64,000 nt of DNA from Pseudomonas sp. G2-4 (GCF_030064125.1 NZ_CP125957.1:5760501-5824500), one strand, 5' to 3'; shown: positions 1 to 10,339, counted from the first letter of the stretch. Notes: generated by a model not told the origin, from the letters alone. Translations and numbers: made by a program.

Positions 1-2239
1 GCGGCGCAACTACCTTGATGCCGGCGTTCTGGAAGCTGTACTGGCCTCCCTTGGTGTAGAGCACCGAGAACGTCAGGTTCGGCGCGAAGGCGTCTTTCAC
101 CGGAATGCGCGCTCGATATTGAGTGTCGCTGAGCTTTTCCATCGTCAGCCAGTCACCGCCCTTGGACAGCAGCGCCGTGGCCTCGACCTTGTCCCGCTCA
201 AGGGACAGCAGCGCATCACTGACCGGTTCCGGGAAGGTGATCAGGGCCAGCGCTTCGTCGCCGGCCTTGTATTCGGCTTTATCGAGGACGATCTCGACAG
301 TGCCCGGCACGGCCTTGATGCCTTCACCGGTCACTGCGTGGGCGGCGGCGCCAATGACCCGGCCATGGTCGTCCTTGAGCGTCAGGTTGTAGGTGCCCGG
401 ACGGTCGAAGGTCAGGCTGAAGCCCTTGTCCTTGGCCGCCAGCTTGCCTTCGCCAGTGCTCTGGTCTTCCAGCCGTACCCAGGCGTAGCTGCCCGGTGTC
501 ACGGCTTTGGCTTGTTCGTTGCCGCCTTCGTTGACGTAGTTGAACGCCACCTTCTGGCCGACGGCGCTGAAGCGCTGGGGCGCGCTCAGGCGGAAATTCG
601 CCGCGCCACGGTCGATGAGGATTTCCTTGGTGGTCTTGACCCGATACGCCGCGCCATCGCTGGCGAACACGGTGAGGGTGTAGCGGCTCGGCTTGTCGGC
701 GGCCGGCAGATCGAGGGTCGCGTTGCCCTTGGCGTCGGTGGTCACTTCGCTGCTGGTCAGCTCGACCGGGAATTGCCCCAGGTATTGCAGCTCGTTATCC
801 ACCATCGACAGTTGCTGGGCCCGCAGGCTCAGGCTCACCTTGGCATTGGCCACCGGCTTGCCGTCCGGGTACAGCAGCACGAGATTGCCCTTGACCGGCT
901 CGCCGGTGCGGTAATCCTGCTTGGCCAGGTTGAGCGCGATTTCGAAGTGCGGCTTGATGTATTCGGCCACGCGGAAGGCGCTGCTGTAGAGCTGGTCCTT
1001 GTAGCTGAAGCGCAGCTCATAGCCGCCGGCCACGGCGTTTTCCGGCAGTTGGAAACGGCCCTGGGTACCGGCCTTGAAATCCAGCTTCAGGGCCAGGGTT
1101 TGCAGGGCGGTGCCGGTGGCATCCAACACGCTGACATTGACGTCGGCGGCGCTCGGTTGCACTGAATCACGGGCGTTCTTGAACTCACGGCCGACGATTT
1201 TCAGCGAGACCCAATCCCCCGGGCGATACAGCGGGCGGTCGGTGAAGGCATAGAGCTTGGTGTCGTAGATTTCGCTGTCGTAGTAGAAGTTCTCGGAGAC
1301 GAATACGCCGCCCTCCTCGTCTTCGCCAATGACGAACGAACGCTCCGGGCTGACGTGCTTGAGGCGCAGCAAACCGTCCTCATCGGTGGCACCGCTGCTC
1401 ATCACACCCAGGCCGTCGGTCCACAGCACGTTGACCTTGGGCACCGAACGTCCCTCATGTTTGCGTGCGGCCCAGACCAGCAGCTCGTCACCGGCAATCT
1501 TGCTGACCGCCACGGTGTTGGAAACGAAGACCATGGTGGTCGCGCGGTACTTACCAATCAGCGCTTCCACCAAGTACAGGCCCGGTTTCAACTGGCCCAG
1601 CGGCACGTAGACGTTGCCCGGCGCGACGCTGACGAATTGACTGGACGAACCGGCCAGGTTGACGCCCGCTGGCGGCTGGATCGGCTTGGCTTGCCACAGC
1701 GGATAACGGAACTGGCTGACCACCGGCAGACCCGGGATCAAGGCGAATTGTGCCGGTGCGTCGTACGGGGTCGGCGCCACCAGGGCGTCGCCGATCTTCA
1801 GCTCCGGCACTTCTTCGGTCACTTGCTGGCGAGACTCATAGGAGAACGCCCGCTGCATCACGCGGCGAGACTTGCGATACCAGTTGTCCCACAGGTACGC
1901 GAGGGTGTTCGACAGGCCTTCGCCCTTGAACTGGCCGTCGCTGACCACCCGGTGCAGATTCTTCTGGCGCTTGAGGAAGTCCAGCGGCTTGTCGATGCGA
2001 TAGACGCGGATATCGGCGCCGCCGTAGGGCTCCATGCGGAACCGGCGATAGTCGCGACCCGGCGCTTCGAGGCGAACCATGGCCTGCTCATCGCTGGCAA
2101 AGCTGCTGTCGGCCAGCAGGAAGAAGCTTTCACCGGCCACCGGCGTGTAGCCGCTGGGCTCCACGGTGTCTTCGGCGTTCACGACAGGTGCCAGCAACAA
2201 GGCAAACAGCAGGGGCAATTTTGAACACAAGCGCAGCAT
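1..2239 (-). CDS. magD: Alpha-2-macroglobulin family protein MagD/YfaS-like, N-terminal part
   Basis: Bacterial alpha-2-macroglobulins are large envelope proteins thought to trap proteases through a bait region. The frame stays open for 746 codons from the ATG at 2237-2239 to the window edge, so the C-terminal half is missing and a thioester motif cannot be judged. The first 22 residues form a signal peptide ending in VVNA, with no lipobox. Residues 334-342 read DRPLYRPGD, the hallmark of the MG2 domain, followed by many beta-rich repeats. It is the fourth gene of a run with DUF2135, DUF2138 and DUF1175 genes, the order of the P. aeruginosa mag locus and of E. coli yfaP-yfaS. The gene starts 11 bases after the magC stop. 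Family certain; the name rests on the neighbourhood. Confidence 0.9.
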   Translation of the reverse strand, partial: MLRLCSKLPLLFALLLAPVVNAEDTVEPSGYTPVAGESFFLLADSSFASDEQAMVRLEAPGRDYRRFRMEPYGGADIRVYRIDKPLDFLKRQKNLHRVVSDGQFKGEGLSNTLAYLWDNWYRKSRRVMQRAFSYESRQQVTEEVPELKIGDALVAPTPYDAPAQFALIPGLPVVSQFRYPLWQAKPIQPPAGVNLAGSSSQFVSVAPGNVYVPLGQLKPGLYLVEALIGKYRATTMVFVSNTVAVSKIAGDELLVWAARKHEGRSVPKVNVLWTDGLGVMSSGATDEDGLLRLKHVSPERSFVIGEDEEGGVFVSENFYYDSEIYDTKLYAFTDRPLYRPGDWVSLKIVGREFKNARDSVQPSAADVNVSVLDATGTALQTLALKLDFKAGTQGRFQLPENAVAGGYELRFSYKDQLYSSAFRVAEYIKPHFEIALNLAKQDYRTGEPVKGNLVLLYPDGKPVANAKVSLSLRAQQLSMVDNELQYLGQFPVELTSSEVTTDAKGNATLDLPAADKPSRYTLTVFASDGAAYRVKTTKEILIDRGAANFRLSAPQRFSAVGQKVAFNYVNEGGNEQAKAVTPGSYAWVRLEDQSTGEGKLAAKDKGFSLTFDRPGTYNLTLKDDHGRVIGAAAHAVTGEGIKAVPGTVEIVLDKAEYKAGDEALALITFPEPVSDALLSLERDKVEATALLSKGGDWLTMEKLSDTQYRARIPVKDAFAPNLTFSVLYTKGGQYSFQNAGIKVVAP

Positions 2240-2250
2240 GCGGGCACCGG

Positions 2251-2910
2251 TCATTGGGAGAGAAAGTTGAGTCGATAGACGCCGATGAAGTTGGGGTTGG
2301 CTGCGTCGGGTATCCATCGGGTGTCCTTCCAGTTCATGAGTTGTTGCAGGCTTGCGGAGCGCATGCCGTTGTCGGTAGGGGTTGTGGTGCCGGTGTGATA
2401 GGCGATGTAGCGGCCCATCCAGATCATCAGGTGCTGGTCGTCGCCCTGATCGAAGAACATCAGGTCGCCGGGACGGGCCTGGGCGACATCACGGCCCACC
2501 AGGCGACTGTTGAACTGGATCAGCTTGATGGCGTTGACGTAGGGGCCGACCTTGCCGCCGCCCTGCTGCCATTGCTGGGCGAGGCGCCGTTGCGCATCGC
2601 TGAGGGGCAGTTCCGGTGGCAGGTAGCGATTGGACAGGCCGTTGCTGCGCAGCCATTTGTCATCGTGGACCTTCAGCGCTTCGTTGGCGGCAAAGCGCAC
2701 CAGCCCGGCGCAGTCCTGCTGATACCAGCGCGGGCTCGGGCCTTTGGTCAGCTGTTCCTGGGCAATGCGCACGAACCAGGCGCGAAACACCTGGGACTGC
2801 TGCACATCCAGCGACGGCGTCTCGACGGCCAACGCCGGGCCGCCCAGCAGCAGCGCCAGCAGCAACATCCAGTGAGGGTTGCGGATCAGCGCTGTCACAG
2901 GGCTTTCCAT
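2251..2910 (-). CDS. magC: DUF1175 family protein MagC/YfaT-like, possible NlpC/P60-like hydrolase
   Basis: Predicted exported protein of 219 residues (MESPVTAL start) with a hydrophobic signal at about residues 14-28. The ATG at 2910 is preferred over an upstream GTG; it overlaps the end of magB by 16 bases. It belongs to the DUF1175 family found beside bacterial alpha-2-macroglobulins. I also see an NlpC/P60-like pattern: DCAGLVRF with Cys67, PGDLMFF at 147-153, then HLMIW with His160, and a further His172. In NlpC/P60 enzymes the same blocks carry the catalytic Cys and His and cleave peptidoglycan peptides. That activity is my inference. The family assignment itself is solid from sequence and context. 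Confidence 0.85.
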   Translation of the reverse strand: MESPVTALIRNPHWMLLLALLLGGPALAVETPSLDVQQSQVFRAWFVRIAQEQLTKGPSPRWYQQDCAGLVRFAANEALKVHDDKWLRSNGLSNRYLPPELPLSDAQRRLAQQWQQGGGKVGPYVNAIKLIQFNSRLVGRDVAQARPGDLMFFDQGDDQHLMIWMGRYIAYHTGTTTPTDNGMRSASLQQLMNWKDTRWIPDAANPNFIGVYRLNFLSQ

Positions 2911-4604
2911 TCCAGCGGCAACCACTGCCAGTGGCCGTCCGGCTCGCTGCCTTCGGGCAGTGTCAGGGCATATTTGCCGTAGCCGCCAAGGGTCCGCAGT
3001 TTCGGGATCAGGTAGGTTTGCGCGGCGTTGTAGAACACCGGCTCCATGTCCTGGGGCAGGCTGTCGAGGGTCTCGCGCTGCATCAGTTGCGCCATGGCGT
3101 CCGGGCCGAAGTAGAACGGCATCAGCAGGTCCTTGGGCACCACGTCAGCCATGGGCGGGAAGCGTTTGTCGAGGGTGCCGAGGGCTTTGTCCACCAGCTT
3201 GTCGTCGAGGGAAAACAGCAGGGTCGAACCGTGGCGCGCCAGGCTGACCCGCATGAACGCCTTGCCGGTGATCGCATCGGGCTGCTCTGCGTCCTTGGCC
3301 AGGTAAGGGCCGAAGTTCGAGCTGACCTGACGCTGCCATTGGTGCGTCGAGCCTTCTTGCTTCTCGACCACGGGGAACGCATGTTCGACGACGTTGTTTT
3401 CGTAGGCACCCACCATCGAACCGAACAGGTTGCCCAGGTCGGCATCGAGCTTGCCGTCGTCTTCGTTCAGGCTCGCCACCAGCAGCGGCGTGTACAACCG
3501 CGAATCGGCGTACCAGCACAGGCCCGCCGCGCCGGCCATGTGGTCGACCATGGCTTGGGCGGCCTTGTCGTCGGCGCCGAGTTTTACCAACAGCGGCTTC
3601 TGTTGCTCAGCGGCCAGGGGCAAGGTCACGCAGGCACTGGCGCCCATGGGCATGGCTTGCCAGATTGGCTTGAAGTCGAAGTCCGGTTGGTTTTCCAGCT
3701 CGTCCATGGCCAGGAAGCTGTGCCAGCCCTGGTCGTCCATGTCGAAACGCAACCCGGCGAAGTTCGGGATGAAACGCTGGTAGCCCATGGCGAGCACGCT
3801 GGCGTTGACCGAGATGCGTTGCTTGACCTCCGGCGCCTTGGGCGGCAGGCCGAAGGCTTCGGGGAAGAGTTTTTCACCGGCCAGCAGCGCTTCGAGGGCC
3901 TGGGTCGAGACCATGCCGGGCTCATCGATAGGGCCGTTACCGTTGTCGTAAAGCTTGGTCGGATTCGACAGCACGACCATCTTGTCGCCATGGGAAGCGA
4001 AGGCCAGGGATTTGCTGGCGTTATAGCTCAGTTGGTAAAGCGCGACCTCATCGCCACCCACCTTCAGGTCGCCGAGCTTGCTCAACTGGGTGTCGTCCAA
4101 GGCGACTTTCGCCAACGGCTCCAGCACCTTCGCCAAGCCACTGCGGTCCATCACCAACAGGAAGTCCTTGAGCCGCCCGTCGGCACCGCGCCACAGCGCC
4201 ACATCGGCCGGCTGGTCGAACAGCTGCTCGATCAGGCTGTCCTGCAGCTTGAGGTCATGCTCGTAGATGATCCGGCGCAGGCTGCCAATCAGCCCGAGGC
4301 GGTCGGCGTGGGCCTCGTAATAGAAGACGAAATCCTCGGTGAGCGTGGCCTTGAGGAACGGCACCGCCAGCAGGTCCTTGGGCAACTGGCTCAGGGAATG
4401 GGCCTCGAGCAAGCCGTCGGGACGGCTCAGGCCGAGCTTGTCCAACGCCAACTCCATGGGTGGGGCCTTGGGCTTGGTCATGAACCAGCCCAACCCGGCG
4501 GCGACACCGGCCACCAGGCACAGCCCGATCAGCAGCGCCGGCCAGCGGCGCACAGGTTTGGCGACAGGGGTCGGCGTGGTCGGGGAAGCAGTGTTGTCGC
4601 TCAT
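2895..4604 (-). CDS. magB: DUF2138 family inner-membrane-anchored protein MagB/YfaA-like
   Basis: A 569-residue protein with a short Pro/Thr-rich cytoplasmic N-terminus, one membrane segment at about residues 22-42 ([20 protein letters not shown]) and a long periplasmic domain with no motif I recognise. It matches DUF2138, known only as a companion of bacterial alpha-2-macroglobulin genes. ATG 4604 is chosen; a GTG lies two codons upstream and no strong Shine-Dalgarno sequence separates them. The 3' end overlaps magC by 16 bases and the gap to magA is 36 bases, so the genes are probably cotranscribed. By context it may scaffold MagD in the periplasm. Function unproven. Confidence 0.85.
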   Translation of the reverse strand: MSDNTASPTTPTPVAKPVRRWPALLIGLCLVAGVAAGLGWFMTKPKAPPMELALDKLGLSRPDGLLEAHSLSQLPKDLLAVPFLKATLTEDFVFYYEAHADRLGLIGSLRRIIYEHDLKLQDSLIEQLFDQPADVALWRGADGRLKDFLLVMDRSGLAKVLEPLAKVALDDTQLSKLGDLKVGGDEVALYQLSYNASKSLAFASHGDKMVVLSNPTKLYDNGNGPIDEPGMVSTQALEALLAGEKLFPEAFGLPPKAPEVKQRISVNASVLAMGYQRFIPNFAGLRFDMDDQGWHSFLAMDELENQPDFDFKPIWQAMPMGASACVTLPLAAEQQKPLLVKLGADDKAAQAMVDHMAGAAGLCWYADSRLYTPLLVASLNEDDGKLDADLGNLFGSMVGAYENNVVEHAFPVVEKQEGSTHQWQRQVSSNFGPYLAKDAEQPDAITGKAFMRVSLARHGSTLLFSLDDKLVDKALGTLDKRFPPMADVVPKDLLMPFYFGPDAMAQLMQRETLDSLPQDMEPVFYNAAQTYLIPKLRTLGGYGKYALTLPEGSEPDGHWQWLPLEWKAL

Positions 4605-4640
4605 ATTCACAAGGGCCTATTCATCCGTGGAGCGGAATAC

Positions 4641-5429
4641 TTAGTAGTTGAAAGTCTTGACCAGCAACAGATCGCCAATGGCGCGCAGGGGCACGACAAA
4701 GGTTTCGCGTTTTTCATTGACGGTGTTTTCGTTGAGCACCAGGTTGATCTGCGAGGTGATCACCTCGTTCTGGTTACTGGTTTCATCGAAGTTGTAGCCG
4801 CCGCTGCCGTAGTTACCCCAATAGTTCACGTAGACCAGGTAGGTGCCGTGCATTGGCGCGGTCATGGTGAACATTTCCGGGCCGGGGCCATCGACGCCAT
4901 CGGGATCGAGGCCGCCGCCGTTGCTCAGCGCCGGCTGGCCGAAAAACGCATGTTGGCCGTCGGGTGTGACGATATGCAGATCGAGTTCGGCCTTCGGATC
5001 GTCCCAGCCCAGCACCACGCGGATCTGCGCCGGGGTTCGCAGGTGATTGGCTTCATAGAACTGCACCCGCTTGAGGGACTGGCCTTCGGAGCTGCGCACT
5101 TCAACGCTATTGGAGCCGGCACCGAACGCATACGGCCGGGCGAAACGCCCCTCGTCGTCGGTATAGAGATTCAGTGGATTGCCGTTGACTGCCAGGCTAT
5201 GGGGCGGACGGGCGGTGCCCATGGCCTTGAGTCGACCTTCGATCATCGTGCGGTTGCGCTGCACGCCCCGGTCGATGGGCGGTGTGGGGTAGGCAACCTG
5301 CGGGTTTTCAGTACGATCGAGCAAGCCGCTGTAGCGCCAGCCACCCACCGGTTCCGACAGCTCAGCCGAAGGCTGCGCCCACGCCATCGGCGCGCCCATC
5401 AGCACGATCAATAATGAAAGAAAACGCAC
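4641..5429 (-). CDS. magA: DUF2135 family exported protein MagA/YfaP-like
   Basis: First gene of the mag run. The start is a GTG at 5427-5429, five bases after a perfect AGGAGG; it gives a normal signal peptide ending MAWA, whereas the longer ATG frame would bury it. The mature protein has a beta-rich C-terminal DUF2135 domain: LGWDDPKAELDLHIVTPDG and GTYLVYVNYWGNYG are typical, with several acidic residues that could bind metal. The protein has 262 residues. No function is established for the family beyond its link to alpha-2-macroglobulin loci. In P. aeruginosa the mag operon is reported, from memory, to be under Gac/Rsm control; no obvious Rsm hairpin is resolved here. Confidence 0.88.
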   Translation of the reverse strand: MRFLSLLIVLMGAPMAWAQPSAELSEPVGGWRYSGLLDRTENPQVAYPTPPIDRGVQRNRTMIEGRLKAMGTARPPHSLAVNGNPLNLYTDDEGRFARPYAFGAGSNSVEVRSSEGQSLKRVQFYEANHLRTPAQIRVVLGWDDPKAELDLHIVTPDGQHAFFGQPALSNGGGLDPDGVDGPGPEMFTMTAPMHGTYLVYVNYWGNYGSGGYNFDETSNQNEVITSQINLVLNENTVNEKRETFVVPLRAIGDLLLVKTFNY

Positions 5430-5430
5430 G

Positions 5431-5440
5431 TATGCCTCCT
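5431..5440 (-). promoter_or_regulatory. Ribosome binding site deciding the GTG start of magA
   Basis: Read on the minus strand, AGGAGGCATA lies directly before GTG at 5427-5429. The five-base spacing and the intact signal peptide that follows fix the start there. Confidence 0.8.
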
Positions 5441-5547
5441 GCCATGCATGACGCAACCCGGCGCTCTTCCTCAGCGCTGCTTGTCATTATTCGGGTTTCG
5501 TCTGAAGGCCCCGTCGCAAGGGGGCCGTAGATGCCGCGAAGGTTAGC

Positions 5548-5557
5548 GATTCGGCTG
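5548..5557. promoter_or_regulatory. Degenerate half-site of the fic upstream motif
   Basis: GATTCGGCTGA-like sequence, close to the TATTCGGCTCA arm repeated downstream. It lies about 60 bases before the first palindrome, in the magA-fic gap. It may be a weak third site or chance. Confidence 0.3.
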
Positions 5558-5616
5558 ATTATTCACAATCGGTGAACGCGCGATTCTGTGTGGGAAATCA
5601 CGTACTGAGGGTGCCA

Positions 5617-5679
5617 TGAGCCGAATAGAGAATTTATTCGGCTCACCGGATGAGCCGAATAGCGTTATTATTCGGCTCA
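5617..5679. promoter_or_regulatory. Two identical 11-7-11 palindromes before fic (putative operators)
   Basis: Two perfect inverted repeats of TGAGCCGAATA and TATTCGGCTCA, each with a 7-base spacer, lie at 5617-5645 and 5651-5679. Their centres are 34 bp apart, about three helical turns, and the second ends 20 bases before the fic ATG. Identical arms and spacer length in both copies look like a tandem operator. The encoded Fic protein ends in a winged-helix domain, so autoregulation is a reasonable inference. They could also form two RNA hairpins. Confidence 0.65.
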
Positions 5680-5699
5680 TCCACTTTTGGACAAGGCGC

Positions 5700-6836
5700 A
5701 TGACCCCTTACTGGATCTGGCAACAGCCCGATTGGCCCGACTTTCGCTGGCAAGCCGAGGCATTGGCGCCACTGCTGCGCGAATGCGTGCAAGCCCAAGG
5801 CCAACTGCTGGGCATGACCAGCGCCGTCACGGCGTCGCTCAGCGCTCAGAATGAACTGGACGCGCTGCTGCAAAACATCGTGACGTCTTCGGCCATCGAA
5901 GGAGAGCAACTGAACGTGGGGGCAGTCCGCTCATCCCTGGCCCGACGCCTGGGCCTGGAGCAGGTGGATGACAACCCGGTCAGCCAGCGCAGTGAAGGGT
6001 TGGCGAATCTGTTGCTGGACGCGACCCGCCACCTCGATCAACCACTGACACTCCAACGCCTGCAGGAATGGCACGAGTGGCTGTTTCCTGATCAGGCGCA
6101 CGAGCTTGCCCATCGGCAGATCCGCGTGGGCACGTTGCGCGGCGACGAACCGATGCAAGTGGTCTCGGGCAGACTGGACCGCCCTACCGTGCACTTCGAA
6201 GCGCCGCCTCGCAAAGGGCTCGAGCAACAGTTGCAATCATTCGTCGACTGGTTCGAGGCCAGCCGTCATCAGGCCGGACTCGATCCTTTATTGCGTGCCG
6301 GTATCGCTCACTTCTGGTTTGTCACCCTGCATCCGTTCGACGATGGCAATGGTCGCCTGACCCGCACCCTCACCGATCTGGCGCTGGCCCAAGGAGAAGC
6401 CCAAGCCATTCGCTTCTATGCCATGTCTGCCAGCATTCTGGATGACCGCGCCGGCTACTATCGGATCCTGGAGACCAGCCAGAAAGACACATTGGATGTA
6501 ACCCCCTGGCTCAGCTGGTTTCTGCAGACACTGTTGCGCAGCCTCCAGCAGGCGATGAAGCGGATCGACAGTGTGTTCAGCAAGGCGAGGTTCTGGCAGG
6601 TGCATCGCGACAACACGCTTACGCCAGAGCAAGTCAAGGTCCTCAACCGAATGCTTGACGGCGGGGAGAGAGGTTTCGAGGGCGGTATCAGTGCAGCCCA
6701 GTACCAAGCGGTGGCAAAGGTGTCCAAGGCCACCGCGACCCGCCACCTGGCGGAACTGCTGGAGAAAGGCTGCCTGGAGCGAATGCCTGGCGGTGGACGC
6801 AGTACCCGGTATCGGGTCAGTTATCCAGTTGGCTGA
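5700..6836 (+). CDS. Fic family enzyme, DUF4172-Fic-wHTH, class II self-inhibited
   Basis: Fic enzymes usually transfer AMP from ATP to a hydroxyl of a target protein. This 378-residue protein has an N-terminal DUF4172-type region (MTPYWIWQQPDWP), an inhibitory helix motif SSAIEG at 63-68 placing the blocking Glu67, the catalytic loop HPFDDGNGRLTR at 211-222 with His211, and a C-terminal winged-helix region from about 305. All catalytic residues are intact. The start is ATG 5700; an upstream ATG at 5616 would translate through the palindromes and add 28 unrelated residues. No separate antitoxin gene is adjacent, as expected when inhibition is internal. The target protein is unknown. Confidence 0.9.
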   Translation: MTPYWIWQQPDWPDFRWQAEALAPLLRECVQAQGQLLGMTSAVTASLSAQNELDALLQNIVTSSAIEGEQLNVGAVRSSLARRLGLEQVDDNPVSQRSEGLANLLLDATRHLDQPLTLQRLQEWHEWLFPDQAHELAHRQIRVGTLRGDEPMQVVSGRLDRPTVHFEAPPRKGLEQQLQSFVDWFEASRHQAGLDPLLRAGIAHFWFVTLHPFDDGNGRLTRTLTDLALAQGEAQAIRFYAMSASILDDRAGYYRILETSQKDTLDVTPWLSWFLQTLLRSLQQAMKRIDSVFSKARFWQVHRDNTLTPEQVKVLNRMLDGGERGFEGGISAAQYQAVAKVSKATATRHLAELLEKGCLERMPGGGRSTRYRVSYPVG

Positions 6837-6842
6837 AATCCC

Positions 6843-6951
6843 GTGGCGAGGGAGCTTGCTCCCGCTCGACGGCGCAGCAGTCGCAATCCGACTTGATCCC
6901 AGCAGGTTGGGGGCTGCTTCGCAGCCCAGCGGGAGCAAGCTCCCTCGCCAC
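6843..6951. repeat. REPIN, family B (GGGAGCttGCTCCC core)
   Basis: Two inverted copies of GTGGCGAGGGAGCTTGCTCC about 110 bp apart end to end. They fill the gap between fic and xseB. Confidence 0.85.
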
Positions 6952-7067
6952 AAAAGCAGGTCGGTGCAAGCCCACCGTCGCGCTTCGATTTACCCTGCCC
7001 TGATTTGCCCCAAAACCCCATGTCTGCTAGTGTCGCGCCCGTTTAACAGTCAACCGGAATCGCCGCC

Positions 7068-7310
7068 ATGGCCCGTAAAAAAGCTGCACTGGACTTCGAA
7101 CAATCTTTGGCCGACCTGCAAACGCTGGTCGAACGGCTGGAGAACGGCGAATTGTCGCTGGAAGACTCGCTGACCGCCTTCGAGCAAGGCATCGGCTTGA
7201 CTCGCGACTGCCAGGCGGCGCTGGCCCAGGCCGAACAGAAGGTGCAATTGCTGCTCGAGCGTGATGGCGAGCTGACCGAAGAGCCTTTCGACGCGGAACA
7301 GCCTGAATGA
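7068..7310 (+). CDS. xseB: Exodeoxyribonuclease VII small subunit
   Basis: An 80-residue helical protein typical of XseB, with the conserved stretch [20 protein letters not shown] near the N-terminus. Several copies bind the large subunit XseA to form the single-strand-specific exonuclease VII, which degrades DNA in both directions to oligonucleotides. xseA is not in the window. The start ATG follows a CGGAA motif; the TGA stop overlaps the ispA ATG in an ATGA junction, so the two are translationally coupled. The xseB-ispA-dxs order is conserved in gammaproteobacteria. Confidence 0.95.
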   Translation: MARKKAALDFEQSLADLQTLVERLENGELSLEDSLTAFEQGIGLTRDCQAALAQAEQKVQLLLERDGELTEEPFDAEQPE

Positions 7311-8194
7311 TCGGTGCCTATCAGGCCGGCAGTCAGGCCCGGGTCAATGCGGCACTGGACACCTTGTTCAGCGCCCCGAGCCCTGAGCTTTCTCGGCTGT
7401 ACGAAGCCATGCGCTACAGCGTGATGAACGGCGGCAAGCGTGTGCGTCCACTGTTGGCCTACGCTGCGTGCGAAGCCTTGGGCGGCCAGGCCGAACAGGC
7501 CGATGGCGCAGCTTGCGCGGTGGAGCTGATCCACGCTTATTCGCTGGTCCACGACGATTTGCCGGCCATGGACGACGACGACCTGCGTCGCGGCCAGCCC
7601 ACCACCCACAAGCAATTCGACGAAGCCTGCGCGATCCTCGCGGGCGACGGCTTGCAGAGCCTGGCCTTCAGCGCCCTGCTGGACCCGGCCCTGAGCGATT
7701 GCCCGGCGCAGATCCGCCTGGACATGGTCAGCACCTTGGCGCTGGCGGCAGGCCCCGCCGGGATGGTCGGCGGCCAGGCCATCGACCTCGGTTCGGTGGG
7801 TTTGAAGCTGGACCAGAGCGCGCTGGAATACATGCACCGGCACAAGACCGGCGCCTTGATCGAAGCAAGCGTGCGCCTCGGCGCCCTCGCCAGCGGGCGG
7901 GCCACACCCGGGCAACTGCAAGCCTTGCAGACCTATGCCCGAGCCATCGGCCTGGCGTTCCAGGTGCAGGACGACATCCTCGACGTCGAAAGCGATACCC
8001 AGACCCTGGGCAAACGCCAGGGCGCCGACATCGCCCGGGACAAACCGACCTACCCGGCCCTGCTCGGCCTCGACGCGGCCAAGGCCTACGCCCTGGAGTT
8101 GCGCGACCAGGCCCTGACGGCGCTGCGACCCTTTGACGCGGCGGCCGAGCCGTTGCGCGACCTGGCACGCTATATCGTCGAACGACGCAGTTGA
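7307..8194 (+). CDS. ispA: Farnesyl diphosphate synthase
   Basis: Cytosolic prenyltransferase of 295 residues that condenses dimethylallyl diphosphate with two isopentenyl diphosphates to farnesyl diphosphate, the precursor of ubiquinone, undecaprenyl phosphate and haem side chains. The first aspartate-rich motif [10 protein letters not shown] starts at residue 83 and the second, QVQDDILD, lies near residue 221; both bind magnesium-diphosphate. GGKRVRP at 42-48 is the usual substrate-binding block. It overlaps xseB by four bases and lies 114 bases before dxs, which makes one of its substrates' precursors. Confidence 0.96.
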   Translation: MIGAYQAGSQARVNAALDTLFSAPSPELSRLYEAMRYSVMNGGKRVRPLLAYAACEALGGQAEQADGAACAVELIHAYSLVHDDLPAMDDDDLRRGQPTTHKQFDEACAILAGDGLQSLAFSALLDPALSDCPAQIRLDMVSTLALAAGPAGMVGGQAIDLGSVGLKLDQSALEYMHRHKTGALIEASVRLGALASGRATPGQLQALQTYARAIGLAFQVQDDILDVESDTQTLGKRQGADIARDKPTYPALLGLDAAKAYALELRDQALTALRPFDAAAEPLRDLARYIVERRS

Positions 8195-8308
8195 AACGGG
8201 GTCAACCCCTTTAGACTGCGTATCGGCCAAGTTCCGGCCAACGCGTGGGCAGCTTGCGATGCATAAGGTAAACTGCCGCCTCTTTCTATACCTATAACGA
8301 TTCGCCTG

Positions 8309-10207
8309 ATGCCCACGACGTTTCAAGAGATTCCCCGCAAGCGCCCGACCACGCCCCTGCTGGACCGCGCCAACACGCCGGACGGCCTGCGTCGCCTGGG
8401 TGAAGCCGAGCTGGACACCCTGGCCGATGAGTTGCGCCTGGAACTGCTCTACACGGTCGGCCAGACCGGTGGGCATTTCGGTGCTGGCCTGGGCGTCATC
8501 GAGCTGACGATCGCGCTGCATTACGTGTTCGACACCCCGGACGACCGACTGGTATGGGACGTCGGCCATCAAGCCTATCCGCATAAAATCCTCACCGGTC
8601 GTCGCGAGCGCATGAGCACCCTGCGCCAGAAGGACGGTATCGCGGCGTTCCCACGCCGGTCCGAGAGCGAGTACGACACCTTTGGCGTCGGTCACTCCAG
8701 CACCTCCATCAGCGCTGCCCTGGGCATGGCGATTGCCGCCCGCCTGCAAAACAGCGAGCGCAAGGCCATTGCCGTGATCGGCGACGGCGCACTGACGGCG
8801 GGCATGGCCTTCGAGGCGCTGAACCACGCGCCGGAAGTCGACGCCAACATGCTGGTGATCCTCAACGACAACGACATGTCGATCTCCCGCAACGTCGGCG
8901 GGCTCTCCAACTACCTGGCGAAAATCCTTTCCAGCCGTACCTACGCCAGCATGCGCGAAGGCAGCAAGAAGGTCCTGTCGCGCCTGCCCGGCGCCTGGGA
9001 AATCGCTCGTCGGACCGAGGAGTACGCCAAGGGCATGCTGGTGCCCGGCACGCTGTTCGAAGAGCTGGGCTGGAACTACATCGGCCCCATCGACGGCCAT
9101 GACTTGCCCACCCTGATCGCCACCTTGCGCAACATGCGCGACCTCAAGGGCCCGCAGTTCCTGCACGTGGTCACCAAGAAAGGCAAAGGTTTCGCCCCGG
9201 CGGAAGTCGACCCGATCGGCTACCACGCCATCACCAAGCTCGACCCCCTGGACGCCCCGGCCGCCGCACCGAAAAAGGCCGGCGGCCCGAAGTATTCCGG
9301 CGTGTTCGGCCAATGGCTGTGCGACATGGCTGCCGCTGACCCGCGCTTGGTGGGCATCACCCCGGCGATGAAGGAAGGCTCGGACCTGGTGGCCTTCAGC
9401 GAACGTTACCCCCAGCGCTATTTCGACGTGGCGATTGCCGAGCAACACGCCGTGACCCTCGCCGCCGGCATGGCCTGCGAAGGCGCAAAACCGGTGGTGG
9501 CGATCTATTCGACCTTCCTGCAACGTGGCTACGACCAACTGGTGCATGACGTCGCGGTGCAGAATCTCGACGTGCTGTTCGCCATCGACCGCGCAGGCCT
9601 GGTGGGCGAAGACGGCCCGACCCACGCCGGCAGTTTCGACCTGTCGTTCCTGCGCTGCATCCCCGGCATGCTGGTGATGACCCCGAGCGATGAAAACGAA
9701 CTGCGCAAGATGCTCACCACCGGCCATCTGTTCAACGGCCCGGCGGCGGTGCGCTATCCCCGCGGCAACGGCCCGAACGCGACCATTGAGGCCGACCTCG
9801 AACCGATCGAAATCGGCAAGGGTGTGATCCGCCGCCAGGGCAAGCAGGCCGCCCTGCTGGTGTTCGGCGTGCAACTGGCCGAAGCCTTGAAAGTCGCCGA
9901 AACCCTGGACGCCACCGTGGTGGACATGCGTTTCGTCAAACCGCTGGACGAACCCCTGGTGCGCGAAATGGCCGGCAGCCATGAACTGCTGGTCACCATT
10001 GAAGAAAACGCCATCATGGGCGGCGCCGGTGCGGCAGTCAGCGAATTCCTGGCTCGGGAGAACATCCTCAAGTCGGTGCTGCACCTGGGCCTGCCGGACC
10101 ACTACGTCGAACACGCCAAGCCTGCACAGATGCTGGCCGAATGCGGGTTGGATGAGGCTGGGATCGAAGCGGCGGTGCGTCAGCGGTTGCAGCTGTTGGG
10201 CCGGTAA
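8309..10207 (+). CDS. dxs: 1-deoxy-D-xylulose-5-phosphate synthase
   Basis: Thiamine-diphosphate enzyme joining pyruvate and glyceraldehyde-3-phosphate, the first step of the MEP isoprenoid pathway. It has 632 residues, the normal length. [12 protein letters not shown] near residue 50, the thiamine-binding GDGALTAG to NDNDMSIS stretch, and [14 protein letters not shown] with the catalytic Glu at 378 are all present, followed by a transketolase C-terminal domain. The ATG at 8309 sits in the conserved xseB-ispA-dxs block. The 114-base gap after ispA could hold its own promoter. No break in the frame. Confidence 0.97.
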   Translation: MPTTFQEIPRKRPTTPLLDRANTPDGLRRLGEAELDTLADELRLELLYTVGQTGGHFGAGLGVIELTIALHYVFDTPDDRLVWDVGHQAYPHKILTGRRERMSTLRQKDGIAAFPRRSESEYDTFGVGHSSTSISAALGMAIAARLQNSERKAIAVIGDGALTAGMAFEALNHAPEVDANMLVILNDNDMSISRNVGGLSNYLAKILSSRTYASMREGSKKVLSRLPGAWEIARRTEEYAKGMLVPGTLFEELGWNYIGPIDGHDLPTLIATLRNMRDLKGPQFLHVVTKKGKGFAPAEVDPIGYHAITKLDPLDAPAAAPKKAGGPKYSGVFGQWLCDMAAADPRLVGITPAMKEGSDLVAFSERYPQRYFDVAIAEQHAVTLAAGMACEGAKPVVAIYSTFLQRGYDQLVHDVAVQNLDVLFAIDRAGLVGEDGPTHAGSFDLSFLRCIPGMLVMTPSDENELRKMLTTGHLFNGPAAVRYPRGNGPNATIEADLEPIEIGKGVIRRQGKQAALLVFGVQLAEALKVAETLDATVVDMRFVKPLDEPLVREMAGSHELLVTIEENAIMGGAGAAVSEFLARENILKSVLHLGLPDHYVEHAKPAQMLAECGLDEAGIEAAVRQRLQLLGR

Positions 10208-10241
10208 TTCCAGACCACACAAGCCCTTGTGGGACACAAGC

Positions 10242-10339
10242 CCCTGTGGGAGCGAGCTTGCTCGCGATGGCGGAAGATCAGTTAAGTAATCCATTGGCTG
10301 ACACACCGCTATCGCGAGCAAGCTCGCTCCCACAGGGGT
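10242..10339. repeat. REPIN, family A (GCGAGCttGCTCGC core)
   Basis: Copies of CTGTGGGAGCGAGCTTGCTC in opposite orientation fill most of the dxs-btuB gap. This leaves no room for a cobalamin riboswitch. Confidence 0.88.

Noticed and set aside
4020..4042. tRNA-like D-arm sequence TATAGCTCAGTTGGTAAAGC
   Set aside because: It lies within the magB coding frame (minus strand) and no anticodon stem, T-arm or acceptor pairing follows.
5616..5699. Upstream in-frame ATG for fic adding 28 residues
   Set aside because: The extra codons are exactly the palindromes and do not match the DUF4172 N-terminus, which begins at ATG 5700.
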